From NCBI RefSeq assembly GCF_015679325.1, contig NZ_JADPVI010000004.1, forward strand, positions 278,864 to 342,863: a DNA stretch of 64,000 nt, read 5' to 3'. Shown piece by piece: positions 36,226 through 44,998 of this stretch. This DNA comes from Kaistella gelatinilytica (GTDB taxonomy: Bacteria > Bacteroidota > Bacteroidia > Flavobacteriales > Weeksellaceae). The notes below the pieces were generated by a model. The model did not search any database. It was not told where the DNA came from and was given only the letters and a program-made list of their open reading frames with translations. Made by a program: the position numbers and the translations under genes. Each line of letters starts with the position of its first letter. The first letter of the stretch is position 1.

Positions 36226-36378
36226 TTTGGAAATTGTAAACACGAATTACACAAATCACTTGCACAAATATTACAAATATAACTTCAAAAATATTTTGCT
36301 TAAAACTACTGTGGACTTTGCATTCACTAAAAAGAACTTATGTGACTTATGTGTTAAAGCTCATCACATTTATAGCCA

Positions 36379-36412
36379 AAAAAAAAGACCGCATTACTGC
36401 AGTCTTCATTAT
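36379..36412 (-). terminator. Terminator of the DUF4136 gene
   Basis: Imperfect hairpin with arms AAGAC.GC and GC.GTCTT and A-rich flank on the plus strand (T-run on minus), just after the DUF4136 stop. Confidence 0.6.
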
Positions 36413-36423
36413 TTTAAAAAAAA

Positions 36424-36957
36424 TTACTTCATCTTGTTCGGCGGATAATTCGCCATGATCTCCGCCACAATTTCCGGGATCTGTTTCTGTTTCGCTTTCG
36501 GCGAATCAACCGAAATTCCACTTCCTACCCCTTGCCAAACCAATTTTTGCGTTCTCGCATCAATGAGATCAAGGATCAAAGCACCTTCATTGTAATTAGA
36601 ACTCCACGTTCTGTTCATTCCAACACCCCAACCAAAATTTCCGCCCCAACCGTACATTCCGTAAGGTCGATTGCTTTGTACATCCTGAATTTTCTTGTAA
36701 TTCGCTTTTACGTTTACAATCAAATCCGGATTATCGGAAACACTCAAACCTTTCATTTGTAACTGCTTCGAAACCTCGTTTAAAACACGATCCTTATCGA
36801 TATCGTTCATTTTTAAATCATCAACTCTCAATTTATACGATTTGTACATATTGAAATTGGCGGTTTCTGCATAATCAGATTTAACTTGAAAAGGGCTGCA
36901 AGAAGCAAGTCCCAATGTGGCCGAAGCCAATAAAAGTAAGATATATTTTTTGCTCAT
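36424..36957 (-). CDS. DUF4136 lipoprotein
   Basis: A 177-residue lipoprotein: signal with lipobox LASCSPF, then a DUF4136 domain. Recognisable parts are the N-terminal YKSYKL strand, DRVLNEVSKQLQMKGL, the Gly/Trp-rich loop around YGWGGNFGWG and the ALILDLIDARTQKLVWQG block typical of the family. It is anchored in an outer or inner membrane and faces the periplasm; no biochemical role is known for the family. It is monocistronic, about 57 bases from the neighbouring minus-strand gene. Confidence 0.85.
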   Translation of the reverse strand: MSKKYILLLLASATLGLASCSPFQVKSDYAETANFNMYKSYKLRVDDLKMNDIDKDRVLNEVSKQLQMKGLSVSDNPDLIVNVKANYKKIQDVQSNRPYGMYGWGGNFGWGVGMNRTWSSNYNEGALILDLIDARTQKLVWQGVGSGISVDSPKAKQKQIPEIVAEIMANYPPNKMK

Positions 36958-37013
36958 GACTTGAAAATTTATATTGTATTTAAATTTTTAAATTCCTAAT
37001 TACAGATTACTGA

Positions 37014-37214
37014 TTACTTATTAACTTCTCTATTTGTCTCTTCTCTCACTGGCTTTTTAAATGAATCGGTCTTCTTATCGTAGCCGAACGGACAATGTTT
37101 GCATCCACTTTTGCAGCAATAACCGCGCTTAAGATGGAAATGTTCTGTAAAAACTTTATAACCCTGTTCGTTGTAATAAAAGTCTTCGTGTTCTTTGATG
37201 ATTTTCTGCTCCAT
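37014..37214 (-). CDS. Small Cys-rich DUF5522-like protein
   Basis: A 66-residue cytoplasmic protein with a cluster of cysteines in GYCCKSGCKHCPFGYDK, a pattern of metal binding seen in the short DUF5522 proteins of Bacteroidota. The N-terminal half is acidic with a YYNEQGYKVFTEHFH strand pair, and the tail is basic. The function is not known; iron or zinc binding is likely from the Cys spacing. It is divergent from the next gene with only 39 bases between the starts. Confidence 0.75.
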   Translation of the reverse strand: MEQKIIKEHEDFYYNEQGYKVFTEHFHLKRGYCCKSGCKHCPFGYDKKTDSFKKPVREETNREVNK

Positions 37215-37253
37215 TAGTTAAATCAGAATTCCTGAATTTGATATATTTGTGAG

Positions 37254-37586
37254 ATGATAATTGTATGCCAATCGCTTCTCAAAAATACAAAAATTTCGGG
37301 GATCACCCTTTTCCCTTTTATCCTTCTAAAAAACCAGCACGATCTGCGCAATAAAATTTTGATCAACCACGAAAAGATCCATCTGCGTCAACAAGCCGAA
37401 CTCCTGATTATTTTCTTTTACATATGGTATGTTTTAGAATATTATTGCCACTTTTTCAAACTAAAAGATTCTTTTCTCGCCTACAAATCAATCTCTTTCG
37501 AGCGCGAAGCTTACGCCATGGAAGACGATCTAAACTATCTCGCCAAAAGAAAATATTGGAGTTTCTGGAAATATATTGTGGATTAA
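37254..37586 (+). CDS. Small protein with an HEKIH zinc-type motif
   Basis: A 110-residue protein with an HExxH motif (HEKIH, about residues 39-43) in front of an amphipathic helix and a hydrophobic segment (LLIIFFYIWYVLEYY, about 50-64), then a conserved-looking FEREAYAMEDD block. The combination resembles a minimal M56-like or minigluzincin metallopeptidase in which the downstream Glu is the third zinc ligand. A -7 box TATATTTG (37242-37249) ends only four bases before the ATG, so the message may be leaderless or the true start may lie further in. It is a conserved-looking but uncharacterised gene. Confidence 0.65.
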   Translation: MIIVCQSLLKNTKISGITLFPFILLKNQHDLRNKILINHEKIHLRQQAELLIIFFYIWYVLEYYCHFFKLKDSFLAYKSISFEREAYAMEDDLNYLAKRKYWSFWKYIVD

Positions 37587-37594
37587 TTACTATT

Positions 37595-37706
37595 ATTTGG
37601 GCGCCAATTTCCGCCTTCCACTCCCGCTTTTTTAATTGCTGACTTCGACAAGCTCAGTCACCAATTAAAAAGAGCTCCGTTCAAGTCGGGGCGGAGATCT
37701 CGCCCT
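37595..37706. repeat. Intergenic palindromic element after the HEKIH gene
   Basis: Begins ATTTGGGCGCC..TTTCCGCC, contains CTCCCGCTTTTTTAATTG pairing with CAATTAAAAAGAGC, and ends GTCGGGGCGGAG. The loop of the hairpin is the short repeat CTTCGACAAGCTCAG (37642-37656), framed by TGAC and GTCA. Same family as 32018-32153. Confidence 0.75.
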
Positions 37707-37795
37707 CAAAAAAAATATCGTTTTGGGAAGATTAAGCCGTTACACCGGAGAACAGTTATTTGTTGATCATTCTCTAAGGTGCAATAAATAATAAA

Positions 37796-39115
37796 TTATT
37801 TAATCAAATTCTTCAAAACGTAATCTAAAGCATCACCCTCGCCAACTTCTACATCCGGAGAAATCCCAACGCGATCAACCCGAAATCCTTTATCAGAAAT
37901 AAAATCATTCGTCGGAATAATCACTGCAAACTCATTATCCAATTCAAAACCTTTCGCACTTAATAAAACACCTGCAGTTTTTGTCCCAACAATCGTAGCG
38001 AGTTTCTCTTCTTTCGCCGCAGTGGTAAATACTTCCGCGGTACTTCCTGTTTTATTATTCGTCAGTATAAAAACTTTCCCTTTAAAAGTTTCTGCATCTG
38101 GACTTGTTAAAAGAAAAGCTCCCGATTGATCCGCTGCTTTTTTATAAAATTCGTCCAAAGTTCCATACCGGAAAATATTAAAATGTCCTCGATCAGTTTC
38201 ATTTGGACTTCGGTTATTTTCATTATACCATTTTTGATTCGGAAAATAACCTACGACAAATTCTCTGTTGGTGAGAAAATTGCCCAAAGGAAGTGAGGTT
38301 TCAAAATTTCCGCCGGGATTATCTCGCAGATCAATGATAAGATTACTGTACTTTTTGACTTTAATTTGAGAAATTAAAGAATCAATTTTCTTTCGGTTGC
38401 CATTAAAGGCATCAATATCTAAAACACAGGTTTTTGGATTAATTTCGGTCAATGTAAATTTGGAATCTCCGGCATTTCCACCTTTCTTCATCAGATTTAA
38501 GTGGCTGAATTCCAGTTTTCTTTTTATTATTGCTGAAATAATAAAAGCATATTGAAATTCAAAATCATCAACAATTTTCGGTGTATTCTTTAAAAGGTCT
38601 TTTTTGAAATCCAGGTAAGAAGTCGTTTGCAAATATTTCCGGTCAAAAATATTGGTTTCAATATTAGAAATTAAACTATCCGCAAGTTTCGAATAATTTT
38701 TGCCTTGGTAATTTTCTGCCAGCTTTTCGCCTTTTAAGATTTTCACTTTGCCCTTCGAATCTTTTAATTCAAGTTCTATGTTTTGATCATCCATTCTCAA
38801 AATCAAATCGTATTTCGTTCTTAATTCTGAAAATTTCCCCCTGAAATCTTTTCGATTGTTAGCTGTTGCTTCCAGATGAATAAACTCCGGCGTGTCGAGA
38901 TCGAATTTCTTTTTCACCACCATATATTCAATTATAGAGAAATAATCTTTGATCGCGTTTTTTCTGGTAGAACCCTCTATTTTATTTCCTTCAACTTTTG
39001 TCTCCAGAATAAAATTAAAATTAGTTTCACTCTTAATGAGCCATTTCGTTTGAGCAAAAGTAAAGACAGGAAGTAGCAAAAGTACTGCGGCGATTTTGAG
39101 AAAAAGGGTTTTCAT
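37796..39115 (-). CDS. S41-family peptidase (C-terminal processing protease-like)
   Basis: A 439-residue exported serine peptidase. The signal peptide covers residues 1-21 (FTFAQ end). The S41 catalytic domain lies in the C-terminal half: the substrate-cradle strand LIIDLRDNPGGN, the nucleophile in NNKTGSTAE, a downstream TVGTKTAG-type loop with the general-base Lys region, and DRVGISPDVEV at the end. No PDZ domain is clear in the N-terminal half, which is lysine-rich and beta-patterned. Substrate unknown. Upstream are paired direct repeats that may bind the LytTR regulator encoded next door. Confidence 0.88.
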   Translation of the reverse strand: MKTLFLKIAAVLLLLPVFTFAQTKWLIKSETNFNFILETKVEGNKIEGSTRKNAIKDYFSIIEYMVVKKKFDLDTPEFIHLEATANNRKDFRGKFSELRTKYDLILRMDDQNIELELKDSKGKVKILKGEKLAENYQGKNYSKLADSLISNIETNIFDRKYLQTTSYLDFKKDLLKNTPKIVDDFEFQYAFIISAIIKRKLEFSHLNLMKKGGNAGDSKFTLTEINPKTCVLDIDAFNGNRKKIDSLISQIKVKKYSNLIIDLRDNPGGNFETSLPLGNFLTNREFVVGYFPNQKWYNENNRSPNETDRGHFNIFRYGTLDEFYKKAADQSGAFLLTSPDAETFKGKVFILTNNKTGSTAEVFTTAAKEEKLATIVGTKTAGVLLSAKGFELDNEFAVIIPTNDFISDKGFRVDRVGISPDVEVGEGDALDYVLKNLIK

Positions 39116-39174
39116 AAGACTTTATTTGTTTGCAAATATCAAATTAAAAAGCACTGGAAACTATTCAAAACCGC

Positions 39175-39214
39175 CATTTGTGACGAATAACAAGCATTTG
39201 TGATGAACAGCAAG
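39175..39214 (-). promoter_or_regulatory. Paired direct repeat, candidate LytTR-type binding site
   Basis: Two adjacent 20-base repeats CATTTGTGACGAATAACAAG and CATTTGTGATGAACAGCAAG differ at three positions. LytTR proteins bind direct repeats spaced by about two helical turns, and the adjacent minus-strand gene encodes a LytTR protein. The site is upstream of the S41 peptidase, beyond a TATTTG -7-like sequence (about 39134-39139 on minus). Confidence 0.5.
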
Positions 39215-39223
39215 GAGAAATTA

Positions 39224-40042
39224 TCAATTTACTGCCTGAAGATAATTTCTGGAAACTGGAATTTGCTCTTCAATATTTTTGAGCCTTAGTTTTAAACCTT
39301 GCGCATTTCCTTTTTTAGAAATGATCTGCAGTTTATTGATCAGATATGAACGGTGACATCTAACAATATTTTTTTCTTTTGCCAGCTGATTTTCTAAATT
39401 TGAAAGAGAAATTCGGATCAGTTTCTTTTCCAGCATCGAATTATTTTGATAATAAATGGTACAATAATTACCTTCGGACTTCGCAAAAATAAAATTTTTA
39501 TGACCTTCTACAATTGTCAGGTCATTGATTTGAATGGGTTGATCATTCTGAGAATTCTCTTCCAAAATATTTTCTGAATTTTGCGAAACCCATATCAATT
39601 CATTTTTGTCATTTTTAAAATTTAGAAGCGCAAAAAAGTAAATTGCGAAAATTGGAGTTCCCAAAGCGAAAGTGAAAAGGATCATAAAACCCAGATCCGA
39701 CCAATCAAATGGAGATTGTCGAATTACGCTCATATTATAGAAGTAATTGAAAATGGAAGACAAAACTAGAATTCCCACAATGCTCAAAAGTTCGTCACTC
39801 ACTTTCCAAAAATGATCAGAAAACTTTCTCAGCAGAATCTTAGCGAGAGAGAAAACCGTGAATACGATTATTGCATAAGGAAGTAGAATAATATATTTCA
39901 GCGAATGATGGAAAGTATAAGTTCCAAAAGGCTGAAATAAAATCAAAAATAAATAAACCGCAACTGCGATAAACAAAGCCTGGAGGAAAATTTGCTTCAA
40001 CTCTTGAGTCTTTGGAAATGGTAGATTTAATATTTTTTTCAA
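39224..40042 (-). CDS. Membrane-anchored LytTR-domain regulator
   Basis: A protein of about 272 residues with four transmembrane helices in the first half (for example ALFIAVAVYLFLILF and LSIVGILVLSSIF) and a C-terminal LytTR DNA-binding domain (about the last 100 residues: SEGNYCTIYY, IRCHRSYLINK-type motif VRCHRSYLINK, PVSRNYLQ). I prefer the TTG start at 40042 (LKKILNLPFP), because related proteins begin with KKILN.PFP directly before the first helix; an upstream in-frame TTG at 40126 is possible, but would leave only 21 bases to the divergent gene. Without kinase or receiver domain it is a one-component regulator, probably of the neighbouring S41 gene. Confidence 0.82.
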   Translation of the reverse strand: MKKILNLPFPKTQELKQIFLQALFIAVAVYLFLILFQPFGTYTFHHSLKYIILLPYAIIVFTVFSLAKILLRKFSDHFWKVSDELLSIVGILVLSSIFNYFYNMSVIRQSPFDWSDLGFMILFTFALGTPIFAIYFFALLNFKNDKNELIWVSQNSENILEENSQNDQPIQINDLTIVEGHKNFIFAKSEGNYCTIYYQNNSMLEKKLIRISLSNLENQLAKEKNIVRCHRSYLINKLQIISKKGNAQGLKLRLKNIEEQIPVSRNYLQAVN

Positions 40043-40147
40043 AGGGAAAGACTTTATAGTATGAATATAGATATTTATTGAAATTAGTGAAAATTTCTCT
40101 GTAAAAGTAAAAAATATATTCTCCAAATATTTGCGAACTTTGCCCCA

Positions 40148-41053
40148 ATGAAAATCCCCACCATTTCAATTCCTATCACCCAAATCCTTCTTCAGAAAAA
40201 CATCCAACTTTTTCTGAAAAGAGAAGATCTCATTCATCCTCAAATTTCAGGGAACAAATATTGGAAACTCTTTTATAATATCAATTTTTACTTAGATCAA
40301 AATCCAGCAAATCCTTTCCTTATTACTTTTGGTGGCGCTTTTTCCAATCATATCGCCGCAACCGCTGCTTTGGGAAATGAATTTCAATTGAAAACTATGG
40401 GCATTATTCGTGGAGAAGAACTTCGAAACAAATGGCAGGAAAATCCAACCTTAAAATTGGCGCATGAAAACGGAATGGAATTTCGATTTGTGAGCAGAGA
40501 AGAATATCGAGACAAAGATTCTTTAAGACAACTCCTACAAAAAGAATTTCCCGAAGCTTTGATCATTCCGGAAGGTGGAACCAACGAACTCGCTGTGGAA
40601 GGAATCCAGTTTATGCTCAATTCGGATACAAAAAGTTTTGATTATCTTTGCACCGCAGTTGGAACTGGTGGAACAATTGCCGGAATATCTAAGTTTGCGG
40701 AAGAAAATCAGCAGGTTTTAGGTTTCAAAGTAGTAGATGATGACTCCTTATATAATAAGGTGTTGGCTTTTTCAAAAAGAAATAATTTTAAACTTCTAGA
40801 GGCACACGATGGAGGTTACGGTAAAATAAGTGACGAAAATATCCGTTTTATCAATGACATCAAAGAAGGGCACAGAATTCAGCTTGATCCGATTTATACC
40901 GGAAAGATGATGATGAGGATTTTCGAAATGATAGAAAATAATTATTTTCCGGAAGGATCAAACATTCTCGCTTTTCATACAGGTGGTTTGCAGGGGATTT
41001 TCGGAGCTAACGAAATGCTGAAAAAACAAAACCGGGAATTGATTAATTTATAA
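40148..41053 (+). CDS. PLP-dependent D-cysteine desulfhydrase/ACC deaminase-like enzyme
   Basis: A 301-residue fold-type II PLP enzyme. The PLP lysine is in SGNKYWKL; FGGAFSNHIAA is the Asn-bearing cofactor loop; VGTGGTIAG binds the phosphate; PEGGTNELA and a late FHTGGLQGIFG match the ACC deaminase/D-cysteine desulfhydrase group. Most bacterial members of this length act on D-cysteine rather than ACC, but the specificity cannot be fixed here. It is divergent from the LytTR gene and stands alone. Confidence 0.85.
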   Translation: MKIPTISIPITQILLQKNIQLFLKREDLIHPQISGNKYWKLFYNINFYLDQNPANPFLITFGGAFSNHIAATAALGNEFQLKTMGIIRGEELRNKWQENPTLKLAHENGMEFRFVSREEYRDKDSLRQLLQKEFPEALIIPEGGTNELAVEGIQFMLNSDTKSFDYLCTAVGTGGTIAGISKFAEENQQVLGFKVVDDDSLYNKVLAFSKRNNFKLLEAHDGGYGKISDENIRFINDIKEGHRIQLDPIYTGKMMMRIFEMIENNYFPEGSNILAFHTGGLQGIFGANEMLKKQNRELINL

Positions 41054-41274
41054 GGTGTTTTAAACGCAAAGACGAAAAATTTTAATTTTAAAGCACTGAT
41101 TACAGACTTTTATTTTAAAAGAATAACTTCCTTCTAAAAAAGTTGAATGTTATTTTATGTTGACTTTATAAAAATTTACGAATAAGAAAACTTTTGTGTC
41201 TTACAAAAGAACGCTAACAATAATTGAATTATGAGATAAAACTATACTTGTTTTAAAATCATCAAAAAGAATTT

Positions 41275-42324
41275 ATGAAAAGAATATTTTTTGCTTTTGC
41301 ACTCCTAATTATAGCAAAATTTCACGCTCAAACCTGGAAAACAGATGAGCAATATATCCAGAAATTCGCGCCGTACGCCGTAGAAGAAATGGAGAAATAT
41401 AAGATCCCGGCTTCAATCACTTTAGCACAGGGACTTCTGGAAACCGGCGGTGGACAAAGTCGATTGGCACAACAGGGAAATAATCATTTCGGTATTAAAT
41501 GTAAAGAAGACTGGACCGGAAAAACAATGACGCACACCGACGATGCTCCGAATGAGTGTTTTCGGGTTTACAATGATCCGCGACAATCTTACGAAGACCA
41601 CTCAAAATTTCTCGCCTACCGACCATTTTACGTGAATTTGTTCAAACTTGATATGATGGATTACAAAGCTTGGGCACACGGTTTGAAAAAAGCCGGGTAT
41701 GCAACGAATCCAAAATACGCCTACATTCTCATCGATAAAATTGAAAAGAACAGACTCTATGAATTTGATAAAACAAGTTCTGGCGAGGTTCTTTACGTCG
41801 TTTTGAGAATGTACCCTGATCTAAAAAATGACCGTATTTTTATGGCACAGTTAGATCAAAGCAGATCTTCTTCAAACCCCGTAACTGTAAAAGTTCCTTA
41901 CGAACAGGTTTCATATGCGAAACAGCAGCAGAATGTTGAAAAGATCGTTTCAAAAGCGGAAACTTTAAATTCAATTTTAATTAAAAGTCATCCGAATGAT
42001 GGAATGAAATTCGTGATTATTCCAGATAATTTAGATTTAGAAGCAGTTTCGAAAAAATTTGGTATCAGCGAAAGTCGTTTAATGAAATGGAATGAATTGG
42101 ACGGAACGCAATTAAAAAGAAATGACATTCTTTTCTTAGAATCAAAATCTTCCAGCGGAAACGTTGCAACTTATAAATCTCAGGTTGGCGAATCGATGCA
42201 CGATATTTCGCAGAAATTCGGAATCAAACTGAAAAAACTCTATGCTAAAAACCGAATGGATTACGGTCAACAACCACAATCCGGACAGCTCATCTATCTT
42301 CAAAGCAAAAAACCCAGAAAGTAG
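41275..42324 (+). CDS. Glucosaminidase with LysM domains (peptidoglycan hydrolase)
   Basis: A 349-residue exported cell-wall enzyme. After the signal peptide (1-19) comes an N-acetylglucosaminidase domain (about 25-165) with [18 protein letters not shown] carrying the catalytic Glu, NNHFGIKC and [14 protein letters not shown]. Two LysM-like repeats follow (about 235-285 and 300-345), the last ending [11 protein letters not shown]. It would trim glycan strands in the periplasm. The stop lies 76 bases upstream of the hemL ATG, and the gap contains a 7-base tandem repeat. Confidence 0.9.
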   Translation: MKRIFFAFALLIIAKFHAQTWKTDEQYIQKFAPYAVEEMEKYKIPASITLAQGLLETGGGQSRLAQQGNNHFGIKCKEDWTGKTMTHTDDAPNECFRVYNDPRQSYEDHSKFLAYRPFYVNLFKLDMMDYKAWAHGLKKAGYATNPKYAYILIDKIEKNRLYEFDKTSSGEVLYVVLRMYPDLKNDRIFMAQLDQSRSSSNPVTVKVPYEQVSYAKQQQNVEKIVSKAETLNSILIKSHPNDGMKFVIIPDNLDLEAVSKKFGISESRLMKWNELDGTQLKRNDILFLESKSSSGNVATYKSQVGESMHDISQKFGIKLKKLYAKNRMDYGQQPQSGQLIYLQSKKPRK

Positions 42325-42360
42325 AACAGGCTTTAGTTATTTAGCCGTAGATTTTTACAT

Positions 42361-42395
42361 TACTCATTACTCATTACTCATTACTCATTACTCAT
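42361..42395 (+). repeat. 7-bp tandem repeat (TACTCAT x5) before hemL
   Basis: Five perfect copies of TACTCAT end five bases before the hemL ATG. Copy number could vary by slippage and change the spacing upstream of the start codon. Confidence 0.9.
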
Positions 42396-42400
42396 CAATT

Positions 42401-43684
42401 ATGAATTACCAAAGAAGTTCAGCTTTATTCGACGAAGCGTACAAATATATTCCGGGCGGCGTAAATTCTCCCGTTCGTGCTTTTAAATCTGTAGGCGGCG
42501 TTCCCATTTTTATGAAATCTGCGAAAGGTGCTTATATGACCGATGTTGACGACAATCAATACATCGAATACATCAATTCCTGGGGTCCCGCGATTCTCGG
42601 ACATACCCATCCGGAAGTTTTAGAGGCGATTAAAAAGCAAGCAGAAAAAGGCTTTTCTTATGGAACTCCGACTGAACTTGAAACGGAGATCGCGAAATAT
42701 ATCGTAGAAAATGTACCGAATATTGACCAGATCAGAATGGTTTCTTCCGGAACTGAAGCGTGTATGAGTGCGATTCGTTTGGCTCGGGGATTTACAGGAA
42801 GAGATAAATTTATCAAATTCGAAGGTTGCTATCACGGACATTCTGATTCTTTTTTAATCAAAGCGGGAAGCGGAATGGCAACTTTTGGAAATCCAAGTTC
42901 TCCCGGAGTAACTCCCGGAACCGCGAAAGATACTTTGCTTGCGAAATATAATAATATCGAAGAAGTGGAAGATCTGTTCCGACATAATCAAGGAGAGATC
43001 GCTGCAATTATCGTAGAACCGGTTGCCGGAAATATGGGTTGCGTTTTGCCTGAAAATAATTTTTTGCAGAATTTGAGAAAATTATGTGATGAAAACGGCG
43101 CACTTTTAATTTTTGATGAGGTGATGACGGGATTCCGACTGGCTTTCGGTGGTGCTCAGGAATTGTATAATGTAAAAGCAGATATCGTAACTTTTGGAAA
43201 AGTAATTGGTGGTGGACTTCCTGTTGGAGCTTTTGCAGCGCGCAACGAGATCATGGATCATTTAGCGCCAAAAGGTGCAGTGTACCAAGCAGGAACTCTG
43301 AGTGGAAATCCTCTAGCGATGCGAGCGGGTTTAACGACTTTGCAACTCATCAAAAGTGATGAAAATTTCTATCAAAAATTAAACAAATCAACAGAAACTT
43401 TAGATTTTGAAATTGGTAAAATTTTAAATCAGAAATCAATTCCGCACCGAATTAACAGGAAAGGTTCGATGATGAGCATATTTTTTCATGTGAATGCGGT
43501 TTCAAATTTTGACGAAGCAGCAAATGCGAATCATGCTTTGTTTAATAATTTCTTCCATCAGCTCTTAGAAAAAGGAATTTATTTACCGCCGAGCGGATTT
43601 GAAAGCTGGTTTATTTCTGCTGCGATTAAAGAGAGTGAAATCGATAAAACTTTGGAAGTGATTCGAAAGTTTGAATATTCTTAA
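42401..43684 (+). CDS. hemL: Glutamate-1-semialdehyde 2,1-aminomutase
   Basis: A 427-residue PLP enzyme that converts glutamate-1-semialdehyde to 5-aminolevulinate for heme synthesis by the C5 pathway. I chose ATG 42401 ([20 protein letters not shown]), which matches the family start; the longer frame runs back into the previous gene. Conserved parts: [45 protein letters not shown] and the PLP lysine in [15 protein letters not shown]. Length is normal. A bidirectional terminator separates it from the convergent OYE gene. Confidence 0.97.
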   Translation: MNYQRSSALFDEAYKYIPGGVNSPVRAFKSVGGVPIFMKSAKGAYMTDVDDNQYIEYINSWGPAILGHTHPEVLEAIKKQAEKGFSYGTPTELETEIAKYIVENVPNIDQIRMVSSGTEACMSAIRLARGFTGRDKFIKFEGCYHGHSDSFLIKAGSGMATFGNPSSPGVTPGTAKDTLLAKYNNIEEVEDLFRHNQGEIAAIIVEPVAGNMGCVLPENNFLQNLRKLCDENGALLIFDEVMTGFRLAFGGAQELYNVKADIVTFGKVIGGGLPVGAFAARNEIMDHLAPKGAVYQAGTLSGNPLAMRAGLTTLQLIKSDENFYQKLNKSTETLDFEIGKILNQKSIPHRINRKGSMMSIFFHVNAVSNFDEAANANHALFNNFFHQLLEKGIYLPPSGFESWFISAAIKESEIDKTLEVIRKFEYS

Positions 43685-43697
43685 AACTATATAAGAA

Positions 43698-43723
43698 AAG
43701 CCAGTTCAATTTGTACTGGCTTT
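43698..43723. terminator. Bidirectional terminator between hemL and the OYE gene
   Basis: Hairpin AAAGCCAGT-N8-ACTGGCTTT between the two convergent genes. Confidence 0.8.
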
Positions 43724-43746
43724 CATGTTATTTGCTGATTAGGTTT

Positions 43747-44796
43747 TTAATTTCTAGCTCTTTCATATTGATGCGGGAAAAAGCAATCATCATTATTTTT
43801 AAAGGAGCCGCGAACCGGAAGGTAAGGATTTCTGAGAATTTCACGGGCTACAAAAATGAGATCAGCCTGATTGTTCTGTAAAATTTCCTCGGCTTGCTTT
43901 GCGCTCTTTATAAGTCCAACTGCGCCAGTTTTTATTCCCGTTTCTTTTCTGACTTCTGCGGAAAGTGGAACTTGATAACCATCAAACAAAGTAATTTTTG
44001 AACCTTGAATATTTCCACCACTGGAAACATCAATTAAATCAACGTTTTTTGATTTTAAAACTTCAGCCAATTTTACACTTTCGTCAATATCCCAACCATT
44101 TTCAGCATATTCCGTTCCGGAGATTCTCACAAAAAGCGGATGATTTCCATCCAATAATTCATTCACCGCTTCAACAATCTCTACCAAAAAGCGAATTCTG
44201 TTTTCGAAGCTTCCACCGTATTCATCGGTTCTCACATTTGATAATGGCGACAAAAACTGATGAACTAAATATCCATGCGCAGCGTGAATTTCAATTAAAT
44301 CAAATCCTGCTTCCAAAGCTCTTTTCGCAGCATCCTGAAAATCCTGAACAAGTTTTTTAATTTCCGCAACCGATAATTCATGTGGAATTCTTTCTTCTTC
44401 GGAATAAGGAATTTTTGAAGGTGCAACAGTTTCCCAACCTTCTTCCAATGAGATTTGTTTGCCATTCCACGTCGAAGCTTTTCTTCCCGCATGAGCTAAT
44501 TGAATTCCAATTTTACTTTCGGAATTTTCATGAACAAAATCAACAATTTTTTTCAAAGCTTTTCCCTGTTCATCGTTCCAAAGTCCCATACATTTATTGG
44601 TAATTCTACCTTCAGGAACAACTCCAGTTGCTTCAACCATCAATAATCCGGTTCCACCTTGAGCGCGGCTTCCGTAATGAACATAATGAAAATCGGTTGC
44701 AACACCATCGTTGCTGGAATACATACACATTGGCGACATTACCCAACGGTTTTTGAGTTCGAGATTTCTAAATTTAATAGGCGAATATAAAATCAT
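43747..44796 (-). CDS. Old yellow enzyme family NADPH dehydrogenase (NamA/YqjM-like)
   Basis: A 349-residue FMN flavoprotein. I chose the ATG at 44794-44796 (MILYSPIKFRNLELKNR), the usual family start; the upstream 22 codons are not OYE-like. It has the thermophilic-like OYE active-site features: Cys in SPMCMYSS, the QLAHAGRKAS loop, HAAHGYLVHQFLSPLSN with the substrate-binding His pair, and the late FVAREILRNPYLP. These enzymes reduce activated C=C bonds using NADPH and take part in detoxification or stress response; the natural substrate is unknown. Confidence 0.92.
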   Translation of the reverse strand: MILYSPIKFRNLELKNRWVMSPMCMYSSNDGVATDFHYVHYGSRAQGGTGLLMVEATGVVPEGRITNKCMGLWNDEQGKALKKIVDFVHENSESKIGIQLAHAGRKASTWNGKQISLEEGWETVAPSKIPYSEEERIPHELSVAEIKKLVQDFQDAAKRALEAGFDLIEIHAAHGYLVHQFLSPLSNVRTDEYGGSFENRIRFLVEIVEAVNELLDGNHPLFVRISGTEYAENGWDIDESVKLAEVLKSKNVDLIDVSSGGNIQGSKITLFDGYQVPLSAEVRKETGIKTGAVGLIKSAKQAEEILQNNQADLIFVAREILRNPYLPVRGSFKNNDDCFFPHQYERARN

Positions 44797-44998
44797 AAAT
44801 ATTTTTTTAATTAAGAGCACAAATTTACAACAAGTGGAGTGGAGCGGCACATTTTTAGCCATTCAAAATATCGATAAAAGAGAAAGGTATTTTAGACCAA
44901 AATCTCTTTTTCTAGATGAATTTTTTCAGACAATACTTTTACCTTTACTGAACTTTTGGCTTTCATCAAATAAATTTGGCTGATCTTAAACTACAACT

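Noticed and set aside
36227..36448. A 73-codon plus-strand frame
   Set aside because: It covers AT-rich intergenic sequence with simple ACAAAT-like runs and the DUF4136 terminator; no start context.
44711..44983. A 90-codon plus-strand frame upstream of the FAD gene
   Set aside because: Starts antisense to the OYE gene and runs into AT-rich spacer; no recognisable features.
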